Origin: Calliopum simillimum
Lineage: Eukaryota > Arthropoda > Insecta > Diptera > Lauxaniidae
Reading direction: 5' to 3'
NCBI GenBank assembly: GCA_951812925.1
Contig: OX638368.1
Coordinates: 22,631,187-22,695,186 of the forward strand
Length of the DNA: 64,000 nt
The notes below the pieces were generated by a model, which was not told where the DNA came from, searched no databases, and saw only the letters and a program-made list of their open reading frames with translations. Both the position numbers and the translations under genes were made by a program. Below, one piece after another: positions 23,850 through 34,599 of this stretch. Numbering within the stretch: position 1 is the first letter of the stretch; each line of letters opens with the position of its first letter.

Positions 23850-23940
23850 CCGTACTGAGATTCGAACGTGGAACACAATGCCTAGAAATATGTAACAAAC
23901 TCTTTAGCACATTCGTCTATGAAACGTTTTTACGTTTCTT
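23850..23940 (-). other. tRNA-like sequence in X (right copy), opposite strand
   Basis: On the minus strand a B-box-like CGTTCGAATCT (23858-23868) is followed by CAGTACGGATGC, matching the sequence at 18550-18575. The A-box half is worn. It faces the tRNA-like sequence at 23653-23722. Confidence 0.5.
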
Positions 23941-24579
23941 GTGTAAAATTTTTATATTCAATTAAATTCTTTGAAATTTATAAATAAATATAAAAAACAT
24001 TCACCATTTTCTGGTTCGAATGTATTGCATAAGGAGACAATTGGTTACGTCCAATGACAAACAATACAAAACGTAAATAGAACTTTATATGAGAAGGGAA
24101 TTTGGACTAGTCGGTTGCCCACAAGGCGTTGTTAACATCTTAAGTTTCAAAGTATTAAAGTCGCAATGTACTATTTTATTTATTCGGACGTTTCATAAAT
24201 TTTTTCAGTTAATACATGCTAAATTTCTGTATATTTTTGAGAAAATTTTATTATAAGTAGGTAGGTATATGTATATGGACGACTCCAGGTATAAGTTTCG
24301 ATTAAGACAAATCATGAAAAAGTGAAATATACGACATGAAAACATAGAATTAATTAGAGACCGTCATTAAGCATGAATATATATTTTTTTATTTTAAAGG
24401 CCGATTTCAATTCACTTAAAAAATATACTTGCTTAATGATTGCCGCGAACTATGCATTTCTATAGGTATGTCGGGCGTTTCATTTTTTCAGGAAATGCCA
24501 CATATCAAATTGATTTCTTGGTCCTAATGGATAAAATACAAAATTCCGAGGCAAATGGCAAGAAAATTGCACAAATCTG

Positions 24580-25010
24580 TATATTAATTCGCAAGACAAA
24601 AATTTGTCCTACCTTTTTTACTATGTTAGAAATGGTGCAGGACTTTGAATTATACACCATTAGAAAGGTATTTGTGTGTAAATTTGCACAAAGTTAAAAT
24701 TATTCTGATATTTTGCCACTAAGCCAGGCAAAATTAAATGCAAATTTTTCAATGTTAACAACTACAAAATACGCGGTCACACAGAGCTGAAAAGAGGAGC
24801 ACAAAGAAAAAGACAAAAATCTGACAGACACTGACTTCATGTTTTCCGTTTTCTTTTCGATTCACATTTCTCATTGTACCAGGGATGATAAATGATCTTT
24901 TCGATTTTGTACCATATATAGCAAAAAAAAGTACTAAAATTGTTTAAAAAGTATTAAAATTATTTTATACATTTGTGGTCAAATTTTGACTATTCGGTGA
25001 TTTTAGAATA
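24580..25010 (+). repeat. ~430-bp dispersed repeat, copy 2
   Basis: Same family as 12640-13140, 47430-47890 and 63700-64000. Starts ATATTAATTCGCAAGACAAA and ends after ACATTTGTGGTCAAATTTTG. No inverted termini are visible. Confidence 0.75.
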
Positions 25011-26210
25011 TTCAAAATTCACTAAGTTTATAGCATTTTGAAACTGAAAATTCATAAAAGGTAATTGTGTCTAAAACTCGGAAATGTTCAGCCAAAAGTG
25101 ATGGTTCGTAATAATTCGAACAAAGCAAGTTTTTTACTATCTAGCGAAAAATATATCATTAGAGACAACGTTAAAGTTAATCTTGAGATATATAGGTAAT
25201 CCTTGATGCAAAAACAAAAAAAAAAAAACAGAATTATATATAAACTTATAGTTTTATCAGATCGCGACACATGTTGAAATATATATTTCGAATTAAAACT
25301 CCTTGTTTTCTTTACCCAAAAATTTTGCATTAAAATAAGAGATAAAATGACTGGTCATCGTATCAACCCCTAATTAACAAAAAACATTCAAATGACAAAA
25401 TTTGCCTGCATCCAACAAAATACGCTGGACAATTCAGGAAAAAACGAGTTTTCAACCCTTTCGAGTCATATGGAGTGTTAAGCATCAAACTTTTTCTTCT
25501 GCAGCATCCTGAGACGTTACGAAAGTGCACGTTTGATAAAAACAAGTTTCTTTCACTAATTTCATGGGAATTATTGTGAGAAAAATCGCAAGATTTTAAT
25601 GCACATCTTTGCAGTATCTTTGGTTTGATAATGACAAAAAAAAAAGGTTTAAAAAAAAATATTTATCATGAGGTTTTTTCTTCAAAAAGTTCAAAGTTCA
25701 ATGTCCAGCATTCGATGTCCAGTAAAAAGCCCAAATGTATCGGTTGGAAGCAGTTGAAAGCGTGTGAAAATATTTTGGGATTTTTTTTTTGAAAAGAATT
25801 ATATGCATTGTGAAGATGATGGGATGCTTGAATTTTATAAAAAAGGATTAAAAAGGATGCTCATGAAAAGATGTTCACCAAAACACTACTTTTCAGGAAG
25901 TTCATATAAAAGAAACATGAATAAAAGGCAACTACGTAAAGACAAGGACTTTTAAGGACTTAATAACTTTTTTCTATGCAATGAAACAACAACAAAATTG
26001 CAATGCCCACATTATACGGCGAGCACAATAAAAACAGCAACAACACTCTTTTCTTTCTATTGAATGCAACCGGAAAAACTTTTCCATTTTTTTTTTTTTT
26101 TTTGCATCGAAATTAAGCAAAGTAGAGGAAAAGTTTTGTAACAAAATTTCGAAAATATTCTAATGAGCAGAACATACAAATGTATAGAAAGACAGACACA
26201 TAGACAGACA
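25011..26210. other. no gene seen
   Basis: AT-rich. A 63-codon frame at 25764-25955 is lysine-rich and shows no domain. Nothing else recognised. Confidence 0.5.
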
Positions 26211-26216
26211 GAAGGA

Positions 26217-26920
26217 CCCACTAGCAATTGAATTCAATACTGAAAATGGCAATTGAGTTGGTAATAACTTGCGGGGCAAGAGACGAGGATGATTGTTTAA
26301 GTTCTGAATATTTCAGCGAGTTGGTAATAAGACAATTATTGCTGCGATTTTTTTTTGTTTACTTTTGCTCTAGTTATGAAAAACGTAAGCGAGTTGGTAA
26401 TAGCCCACTGGAAAAAACAAAATAAGTCAATAAGTCAGCTTCGCAAGAGCGCGAGGATGGAGCAGTGGTCTAGCGACTGGCACTGCGATTGAAAGTTGTA
26501 GCAACCGTGAGGTCCTCGGTTCAACTCCGGCCCAGACCAAACACAAAAGTTTTTCAACTTGCAATTTTTCAATTATAATTAATTTAGTAAAATAAAAATA
26601 ATTATAGTTACATCAATATGATGAATCTTTGTGGCGAAAGACGTAAAATTGCAATCAAAAATAATTTTTTAAAAATATTCAATTAGTTATGTAATTTTTG
26701 TTCTTCAAAGTAATATGAATAGGTAAGAGGTGAATAGGTCATAGGAGTTGGCATATGAATAGGTAAGAGCTGATACACTCCTACACCCTTGTATGCGAGT
26801 TGTTCACATCTGAGTTTTCAATGACATCGCTGTGTTAAAATTCAGCGATGCGGTAATAGGTTAGACCCTCACTTTTGCTATTACCAACTCTTATGCTAGC
26901 TATTACCCATTGCTACTGGG
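26217..26920. mobile_element. inverted-repeat element with iterated GAGTTGGTAATA word and a tRNA-like core
   Basis: The ends CCCACTAGCAATTG / CATTGCTACTGGG are inverted repeats (12 of 14). GAAGGA directly abuts both ends, a possible 6-bp target duplication. The word GAGTTGGTAATA occurs at 26255, 26318 and 26391 and inverted at 26879-26890, with a variant at 26844. A tRNA-like sequence sits at 26450-26537. No transposase frame. The superfamily is not recognised. Confidence 0.75.
26450..26537 (+). other. tRNA-like sequence (class II size) inside an inverted-repeat element
   Basis: A-box-like TGGAGCAGTGG (26458-26468) and B-box GGTTCAACTCC (26518-26528). The T-arm CTCGG-TTCAACT-CCGGC pairs in four of five positions. 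The distance and the extra GCAACCGTGAGGTC stretch suggest a long variable arm as in Leu/Ser tRNAs, and the 5' part resembles a tRNA-Leu. I cannot build a convincing acceptor stem or anticodon, so I call it tRNA-derived and do not claim a functional gene. Confidence 0.65.
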
Positions 26921-29025
26921 GAAGGAAACAACACACAGACACTTACAGCAGAAAGACACGCATCCTTTGTATGTGTGTGCATGGAGGAGCTTAGTTTTCT
27001 CTGAATTTTCCAATTGCTGTGAGAAGATGCAATTTGTTCTTTGCGTTGCATTTTAGTTTTCCTCAAAACTTTTAAATGTATTTGTTTAAGTTTATGTGTG
27101 TGTGTGTGTGTGTGTATAATGTAAATGTGTGGGCTTAAGCATGCATATATTTATTTGTGTGTGTGTAAACTTGAGAAATGAAAAGAAATAAAAAACAATT
27201 TACGCAAAATGCAAAATGGCAAAAGTAACAGAGAACACAAATGAAAAAGAAAAACAAAAGCAAATGCAAATGAAAAATGCAATCAAAAACAAATAAAAAT
27301 AAAAAGTTTTTTCCTTTTTCTCTTGCAAAAATAATAAAACTACGAAAAACAAAAAAGTTCCAAGGACTTTAGTTTGGCTTAAAAGTCATTGTTACTGTTA
27401 GCATATTAGTGTGAGGGAGGATATGCTGGTTAGGCTGAGTAGGCGAATGGCCCCTGGGCGGTTTTTACTCAAAACAATGGAAACTTTTTAGAATGTCCTA
27501 TTAAACTTAGTTTTCGCGATATAGTGTTTTTAAAGCCTGTAATTAATGTCATAACGTAAATTAACTGCCATTTTGCTAGATATGAAATACGTAAGGCTCT
27601 GTTTTCATGGAAAATTTACTTCAAAATGTAGAATTGATATATTCAGTTGAAGAAATGATATCGGCACAATGACTTTCTGAGTTAATGCACTGTTTTTTGC
27701 TTGCTCTACGAGTTTTCGTAAGACTCGTAAGACTACTAACTTCAAACTGTTTCTTGTCAACTAAATCTTTATCTATCTACAACATAAATGTCAAAGTACA
27801 ATTAAATTTCATGCCATTTGCAAAAATTATGGCACATTTACATTATGACATTACTTATTCAATAATTAAAAATTTCTGTAATTCTCATTTTTGTTCGTAC
27901 AGTGATTGTTTTCACGATGTCTTTGCACGAGCATGTTTCCTGCAAACTTCAAAAATATCTACTAAAGTTAAATACTTACCCTCTTAATCTAAATCATCAC
28001 TTTATCTGAAATCAAATCTTATAAATATGTGTAAAATAGTTTCCGAGATTTGACAAATTTGTTTTTATTTAGAAGGAGGGGCATGGCCCTGCCCATTTTT
28101 TATTGAAAATTTTTTTCCCATATGTACCGAATCTCATTCCCCTGGCACTGTTCATTTTTTTATTGGATGTAATTTACTTTTTCATTCCATACCAAATCTC
28201 ATTCACTTGTGTCAAATAGTTTCAAAGATAGGACTGATTCTTTCGATTATAGCCCCACTTTCTCATACGGCCTAGGGGCACTGTCAAATATTTTCCGATC
28301 GGAACCAACACTTTTATGCTGGATACTTACAACAATAGGAAACTTTTTAACCCATGAGAGCAAGATTTTTTTTAATTTTTAATTTTTCTCATATAACATA
28401 TGATAGGTCTAGTATACATGTACCGATAAGGTCCATATGCGTTAATTTATTTTTTACAACTTTTTTTTAAATTTCTTGATAAAGTGATAAATCTTCACAA
28501 ACAAGTTGACTAGAAATATGAGAAGGTTTTCTCATAAAGTTCAGACTTATCAAACTTTTTTATTCGAATTCGAGCGTATTTCAATGAAAGACTCTGCTCG
28601 GACGAAGTTTAGTTCAGCTCTTCAATAAACGTGAAGGCACAATACGATGTTTGAAGCTCAAAAAAAGGCTTAGAGTTGGGTGCCCCACACCAGTCTCAGG
28701 AATTTTGAGCGGATTTAAAAAAAAAAGCATGAACACACCAAACAGGAAGAAGTCACAGGTACAATCAAAATTTGGACAAAAATTGAAGATAGGACTGTGT
28801 TCGGGGTCGATCATAGATGAAAAGTCTGTTTGAATTATATTACTAGCTGATCGTTTTCACGAAATAAAATCTGGGAAATTACACAGTCCTGCGTTTTTGA
28901 ATAAGTTAAAAAAGTATAAAATGACCTCCGATTTGCTCCATCACGTCTGAGATCCGAGTTATCCTTGATCTAAAGTGCAAGAAACGCTATTTTCAGACAT
29001 GTGGCGTACATCCTGAAAATAGTCT
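26921..29025. other. no gene seen
   Basis: Contains a GT microsatellite (27090-27115) and AT-rich DNA. A 100-codon frame (27685-27987) and a 60-codon frame (28651-28833) have no recognisable domain. Confidence 0.5.
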
Positions 29026-29290
29026 AATTTACTTTTGATAGCGGCATTAAATAGCCCTGAACTTTTTCTTTAAAGCGTATTTTTTACTTTTTCAATTGAA
29101 TCATTAGTTTCCGAGATATCATTGATTGAAGTTAAGGTATCGCTAATCTCTGCAAAGGACTCTATTCAATTTGTATACCTTTACTTCAATGGATGATATC
29201 TTGGAAACTAATGATCCAATTGGAAAAGTTAAATGCACACTTTAAAAAAGAAGTTCAGGGCTATTTAATGCCGCTGTGAAAAGTGAACCT
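29026..29290. mobile_element. foldback MITE, ~265 bp
   Basis: Arms of about 100 bp: GCGGCATTAAATAGCCCTGA ... ATCATTAGTTTCCGAGATAT is mirrored by ATATCTTGGAAACTAATGAT ... TCAGGGCTATTTAATGCCGC. Short central loop. No coding frame. Confidence 0.75.
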
Positions 29291-29614
29291 GTTAGCATAA
29301 GGCACATAACTGCAGGAAGCAATTTCAATACAGCCATTTTTAATTCCCTTACCAATTGTTCATTATTTTTTCTGTACTTTTTATTTTTCTTCTCATCTCC
29401 TTTTTCTTTCTCTCTTCTTTACACTATCAAATTATTGTTCTATTCATTCAGTAAACTCTTTCGCTTATTTTAGGTTAAGACTTTAATATTAAGAAAGTTA
29501 TACTTTTTTATGATACATTATTTCCATTTTTATGTACTAGAAAAGACTAAGTCTTATTGTATCACGAACTGAATTTAATAATTAAATAAATAAAAAAAAC
29601 CAAAAACAAGAAAA

Positions 29615-29726
29615 AGACCATAACAGTCTGGGTCTTGATTTTGAAAAGATATCAGCGTCTTGGTCTTGGTCTCGATAAATTTCCAAGACCAAGACTCAAG
29701 ACTAAGACTAATTTTACTCATCACTA
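29615..29726. mobile_element. hAT MITE fragment (GTCTTGGTC family)
   Basis: Matches one end (57640-57760) of the complete copy at 57218-57760, ending TTTTACTCATCACTA. The other end is missing. Confidence 0.7.
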
Positions 29727-31219
29727 TAGAGATTGGCTGAAGAAAAATTCTAGAAATGACCAAGGGTGCCCCCGAACACTCTTTGGAATTTTAGGTGCAT
29801 TTTTCTCACAACAAAATTTATATGATAAAATATTTTGGGAAAATTTTATTCAAGAAAGTGGTACTTCTTTTTTGTTTGGTATAGAAATGGCGGCACACGC
29901 AGCTCAATCTGAGCGTAGCGAATAAAAAACTTCCGGTAACAGAAAATTCTTAACAAAAAAATTCCTACACCACTTTTATTTTCAGAAAGGGTACAGCAAA
30001 ATAATATCAAGCTGCGCGCCATGTATTTTCCGTTTTTTTTTTTTTTCACTTGAGCCAATATCCAACCATACCACCGCTTGCTAAATTACAATGCAGAATT
30101 TGCACACATTTTTACCACCCTAAAGAATTTTCAAATAACAGGGTTAAACTTTAATTAACCCTTGATGCATACATTTTGCCATAACATTGAAAATTCTTTG
30201 TTGATAATAGAAATTTTTATAATTCAGAAAAAAAATGCTTATCTTGGAAGCGAAATCTTTTATGTAGCGGAACAGTACCAACAAAAAGTACCCGAAATCA
30301 TTTTACTTTAGAAACCATTTTGAACATAAGGGTTAATTAATGTGAAACAACAAACTTTCAACGTTTTTTCTAAATTTTAAATTTCGAAGCGAAGTTTATT
30401 ATGCAAATAAACTCTGCATGTGCCGCGCGAGCAAAAGAAATTACAGCCAACAAGAAGGCAAGGTCCTATCTATCTATAAGTGTGGAGTGGCAAAAACCTT
30501 TCAATATTTGTGCTGCAATAAGAGCTTGAAGGCATGAGCCAATATATAACAATAATTTTGCTGTTGTTGGGCATAGTTTAATATTGGTACATTCAAACCC
30601 ACTCCCCTCCAATATGCAAAAACTTTCGAAACTAATTTTCAGCCACTATAATTCATGTTGTTTTTCCAATAAAGAAATATAATTTTTTTTCTCATTTTGT
30701 TTCCTTTTCCTCATTTACTCATCCTGGCAATTAGGTTTTCCCATAAAAGAAAAAAAACTAAAGAAATAAAAAAAGAAATCCCAAAGTTTATCCATACGCC
30801 ATCCATTTTGCCTTTTGGGTTTTATAAGTAATACCTAATAATACTTGTGTTACCCAAAAAATGTACATATTTCATATTGTAAGACATGTTCTGCATAAAC
30901 AAATTGCAAAAATCAACAATAAATTTACAAAAATAAAAATAAAAAACAACAACTACAAAGTTCTCGAGGAATGAGCCCAAGCGTGTAGTATGCAACATTT
31001 ATATTGAACTTGGGGAGTTGAAATTTCATCTGCGTCGCATTTTGCATCTTTTGGTGCTGCTGTTGGTGTTGCTGCAACTACTACTGGTACCGCACATACA
31101 TATCATCAAATTTAAGTTGGAAAGTTAACTATGAAAACCAAAGGAAGTTAACTGCTCCTGAACTAGAGAAGCATGTGTGGTGTGTTGAACAGGAGCGGAT
31201 TCAAACTATTGTATATGGT
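29727..31219. other. no gene seen
   Basis: AT-rich. Frames of up to 96 codons cross it without a domain. Nothing else recognised. Confidence 0.5.
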
Positions 31220-31484
31220 AAGCCCCGGAGATATGGCACCTTTTTAATTCAAAAATTACATTCTTAAAGAAGCTAATTTATTCTTAAATTTATTTAAAAC
31301 AACATAAGTGGTTCAACTAAACTAAAAATTATTGCAAATATTTCATTTTAAAAAATGCTTAGGGTGGCATGGCACCATATCAAAGGTTATTTGGCACCCT
31401 AGTAGTTTTTAGGTTTTTTGCCAGAATTGTTACATTTTTTCGTATTTGTATTCATAAGTTTTATGTGACCTTATATAGCACATT

Positions 31485-33230
31485 GCTCAAAATCTCAGGC
31501 AGCTTTACGATATCACCCGCAGATTATCAGGCAGAAAACTCCAACAGAGCCGCCCTATCAAAGACAAAAATGGAAATCTCTTAACATCAGCGGACGAACA
31601 ACTAAACAGATGGAAAGAGTATTTTTGTGATATACTAAATCCCATGTCTACCACATCCCTGCAACCAGAATCACCAACTACAACTGCCGCAGTGACTCGC
31701 AGTAGTAGTCGAATACAAACACCGCCGCCTACAATTGACGAAATAGTGAAAGCAATCCAAAGCATGAAAAACAACAAGGCCGCTGGTATAGATCAAATAA
31801 CAGCTGAACTGCTAAAGGCATGCCCCATAACATCAGCTAAAATTCTCCATCCTCTGTTCACCAAAATCTGGAGTGAAGAGCGTTTGCCAGAAGATTGGCT
31901 ACATGGCATGTTAGTCAAATTGCCGAAAAAAGGTGACCTAAGCGAGTGCCGAAACTATAGAGGCATCACCTTACTCTCAGTACCATCAAAAGTACTGACG
32001 AAAGTGCTTCTGAGCAGGGTAAGCGAAAAACTTGATTCGGCCATTCGAAAGCAGCAAGCAGGATTCCGGCGAAACAGATCATGCGTGGATCAAATCAACA
32101 CGCTCAGAATAATTGTCGAACAATCATGCGAGTGGCGTGCTGCACTTCAACTTGTCTTCGTTGACTATAGCACTGCCTTCGACAGCGTTTCCCGAGAAAA
32201 CATCTGGGCGTCACTGCAACGAAGAGGTATTGCCGCAAAGGCCATAAACTTAATACGTGCACAATATGAAGGCTTTAAATGCAGTGTGTTACACAACGGG
32301 TTGTTGTCACCGACATTCACCACTAATTCAGGCGTACGGCAGGGGTGTTTACTGTCACCATCTCTCTTCCTTATCGTTCTTGACGATATTCTAGATAAAG
32401 CTCTTAATAAGGCCAAAAGGGGTATCCAATGGAACTTTACTGAACATCTAGAAGACCTCGACTACGCCGACGACATCTGCCTCTTATCGTCCAAACATTC
32501 AGATATGCAAAACAAAATTGAAGACCTTGTCTTGGAATCACAAAAGGCCGGCCTGAAAATCAACGTATCCAAGACTAAAAGCATGAAGCTAAACGCAAGC
32601 AATGACATCACGTTTAAAGCTGGCAATGATGACATCGGAAACGTCGATAGCTTCACGTATTTAGGCAGCATTATCTCCATGGATGGTGGAGCAAAAGAGG
32701 ATATCAACTCAAGAATAGCAAAAGCAAAAGGCGCGTTTGCTCAACTGAACAAAATATGGTCTTCATCCGTTATATCCACCAAAACGAGAGTGCGCATTTT
32801 TGATTCGAATGTGAAATCGGTTTTGTTATATGGGTGCGAAACATGGCTTGTTACTGAACAACTAACGAACAAGCTGCAAGTATTCGTCAACAAATGCTTA
32901 AGGCGTATACTAAAGGTCTGGTGGCCTCGCACTATATCATATGCCGAGCTACATCAAAAATGCAAACAGAAGGCAATAGCAAACGAAATCAAGCTGCGCA
33001 AATGGGGATGGATTGGTCACACTCTCCGGAAACCACACAGCGAAGTTTGTCGCCAGGCCCTTGAGTGGATTCCACAAGGCAGTAGAGGACGTGGTAGACC
33101 CAAAACCAACTGGAAAAGGTCGTTGGAAAAGGAAATCCAAGAATCGGGAAAATCGTGGCAAGAGATCAAAGTCATCGCAAGGGATCGTGACAAATGGAGA
33201 GATTTCATATTGGCCCTATGCTCCTCCTAG
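31485..33230 (+). CDS. LINE reverse transcriptase, C-terminal part of ORF2, uninterrupted
   Basis: The frame is open from the first base of the insertion (AQNLRQLYDITRRLSGRK) to a TAG at 33228-33230: 581 codons without a stop. The first ATG is at 31644, but this is simply an internal Met of a truncated protein. Counting from that Met, RT blocks are: KKGDLSECRNYRGITLLSV (96-113), QQAGFRRNRSCVDQINTLRI (137-156), the catalytic VFVDYSTAFDS (171-181), SGVRQGCLLSPSLF (229-242) and YADD (274-277), whose aspartates with D174 form the active site. The C-terminal third (YLGSII, LLYGCETW, KWGWIGHTLRK, GRGRPKTNW) is typical of this LINE group. The N-terminal endonuclease is absent, so it could not integrate on its own. 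No promoter is seen. Confidence 0.9.
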   Translation, partial: AQNLRQLYDITRRLSGRKLQQSRPIKDKNGNLLTSADEQLNRWKEYFCDILNPMSTTSLQPESPTTTAAVTRSSSRIQTPPPTIDEIVKAIQSMKNNKAAGIDQITAELLKACPITSAKILHPLFTKIWSEERLPEDWLHGMLVKLPKKGDLSECRNYRGITLLSVPSKVLTKVLLSRVSEKLDSAIRKQQAGFRRNRSCVDQINTLRIIVEQSCEWRAALQLVFVDYSTAFDSVSRENIWASLQRRGIAAKAINLIRAQYEGFKCSVLHNGLLSPTFTTNSGVRQGCLLSPSLFLIVLDDILDKALNKAKRGIQWNFTEHLEDLDYADDICLLSSKHSDMQNKIEDLVLESQKAGLKINVSKTKSMKLNASNDITFKAGNDDIGNVDSFTYLGSIISMDGGAKEDINSRIAKAKGAFAQLNKIWSSSVISTKTRVRIFDSNVKSVLLYGCETWLVTEQLTNKLQVFVNKCLRRILKVWWPRTISYAELHQKCKQKAIANEIKLRKWGWIGHTLRKPHSEVCRQALEWIPQGSRGRGRPKTNWKRSLEKEIQESGKSWQEIKVIARDRDKWRDFILALCSS

Positions 33231-33255
33231 GAGTTAAAGGAGAATACATACATAC
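31485..33255 (+). mobile_element. 5'-truncated LINE (RTE-like) with 12-bp target duplication
   Basis: ATATAGCACATT stands at 31473-31484 and again at 33256-33267, so the insertion is exactly 31485-33255 (1771 bp). It ends in an ATAC/ACAT tandem tail (33244-33255), typical of LINEs whose 3' end is a short repeat rather than poly(A). A 48-bp copy of the same 3' end is at 18487-18534. The 5' part with the endonuclease is missing. The fully open frame and perfect duplication suggest a fairly recent insertion. Clade by eye is RTE-like, uncertain. Confidence 0.92.
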
Positions 33256-33267
33256 ATATAGCACATT

Positions 33268-33651
33268 ACCCATTGGATCCAATCATCTAATTTAGTGGTT
33301 TGTTCATAGTCTTTTCCACATCGAACGGACCCATCACATCCATCTTGCAAGTAAATATTTTCTTTACCATCATCGAAAGAAGCATAAGTGGTAATCAGCT
33401 TTGTTTTGTAAGTCCTCTTCTTTGGAACCAATCTACGTTCCATTGGTTGTATTTTCCGTTTCCAATTTTTCTTATTCTGCTGGACTGTATTATCAGAAAA
33501 CGTTAGATCACTTTTCGTTAATTTTCTTGTGTTCGGCTTATCATTAGTCGAAGTCGTTGATACAGGCAAAATTAAACATAATACCATTTCTAGCGTAATA
33601 TCACCTGTATTCAGGGTTTCCTAAGGGTTTTCTAAAACTTTAGCGAAAACC
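33268..33651 (-). pseudogene. unrecognised decayed minus-strand frame cut by the LINE
   Basis: Minus-strand reading from about 33651 (MHFYFEVFAKVLENP, then TAG, then ETLNTGDITLEM...) runs past an ATG at 33587 through a basic region (KKNWKRKIQPMERRLVPKKR) to GCDGSVRCGKDYEQTTKLDD near 33300. It reaches the LINE target site, and with the LINE removed the frame would continue about 12 more codons in the left flank. It may be a relic of a transposon protein. I do not recognise a family, and chance openness is possible. Confidence 0.25.
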
Positions 33652-34015
33652 TCAAAATAAAAATGCATATTTGTACTTATAACATGCAGAAGCAAGAATG
33701 GTTCCAGAGCCATATCACCCGCAGTAATTAGGTGCCGTTTCTTCTTTTCAGTATATACCCAGTAAAAATGCCACGAAATGAAGAGACATGTTCACTTGCG
33801 CTCAAATTCATCCGAAAACAAAACTGCATTCAATTTTGATATGGGTGAATGCCATGAAACTCCGAAAAACACCTGTGCCACGGGTATATTGCGCGACTGA
33901 AGCAAAATTTCGACCATCCCACAAAGACATTGTTTCAAAATTAAAATTTTTAGTACATACATCCTGGAATCAAAAAAAATGTCCTGATAAAGTTAAATCT
34001 CAAAAAAATTACGGA

Positions 34016-34590
34016 AAATGTCCCCTCCGTCCTGGTCCTTTGCCAACCAAGCCTTTTTCAAGCTCGATTTAGCCAAATACAATATTCCACTGATGTTTTG
34101 CGTGTGGACATATTAAAATTCCATAAGAACAGATGCTTTTTTCGTGAAGCAAGCTCAACTCCGACTCTCCGATGTTCGAAGGTGGCATTATCACTATTGT
34201 CCCACGCATTTTTATATTTCGTATGTAATTCTAAGTTACCGCGGTTATTCCGCTGCGTTAGACATGGAGGGCTTCCGCGCCGGGCTTTTTTCAAATCCAT
34301 CAACACAGAAACCAAGCCCAACAGAGGAATTCTATCCAAATGTTTCCATGTTCTTGCTGCTGTCGAAACAAAATGACAAATGTACGGAAAAAAGTCGATG
34401 TCCCCTCCGTCACGGTCAAAATATTGGTAAGAAGTGGGGGTTTTTTTGGCCATCATCATTGTGGAATGAGGAACCTGTCAAACTCAGTCGATTGTCCCCA
34501 GTAACAAGAGTTGGCGATTTGCTTTGTGTGCGTAGTGCTCAATTATTCATGAAATGTCCCCTCCGTCATGTGTCCCCTTCGTCATGATTT
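34016..34590 (+). repeat. iterated ATGTCCCCTCCGTC word
   Basis: Four direct copies at about 34018, 34397, 34555 and 34570 (the last as TGTCCCCTTCGTC). No matching inverted ends were found. It resembles the iterated subterminal words of other elements here. Confidence 0.5.
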
Positions 34591-34599
34591 TGCGGTTGC

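Larger units (their letters stand above)
23425..24120 (-). mobile_element. element X, right copy (inverted)
   Basis: About 700 bp, the inverse of 17304-19075 without its insertions. Inner end CCCTGTAGGACCGGCGAAG, outer end GGACTAGTCGGTTGCCC. The word TGGTCCGAATGTAATGCATA near 23540 is the reverse complement of a block near the other end (TATGCAATACATTCGAACCA seen from the minus strand), so X has internal inverted repeats although its very ends do not match. It holds two convergent tRNA-like sequences in the middle. Confidence 0.7.
31220..33745. mobile_element. possible inverted-repeat element with iterated ATATGGCACC word, split by a LINE
   Basis: GAGATATGGCACC (31228), ATGGCACCATATC (31370), TTTGGCACC (31390) and, inverted, CCAGAGCCATATCACC (33697) and AGGTGCCG (33730) surround a decayed minus-strand frame and the LINE at 31485-33255. 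Clean ends and a target duplication are not seen. Confidence 0.25.

Noticed and set aside
26450..26537. A functional tRNA gene
   Set aside because: A- and B-box-like sequences are present, but I could not pair an acceptor stem or find a clean anticodon arm. It is better described as tRNA-derived.
31505..33208. Frames of 63-92 codons overlapping the LINE reverse transcriptase
   Set aside because: Shadows of the 581-codon frame, lacking any motif of their own.
33788..34587. Frames of 92-147 codons on both strands around 34 kb
   Set aside because: They cross the iterated ATGTCCCCTCCGTC region, overlap each other on both strands and show no domain. I kept only the repeat.
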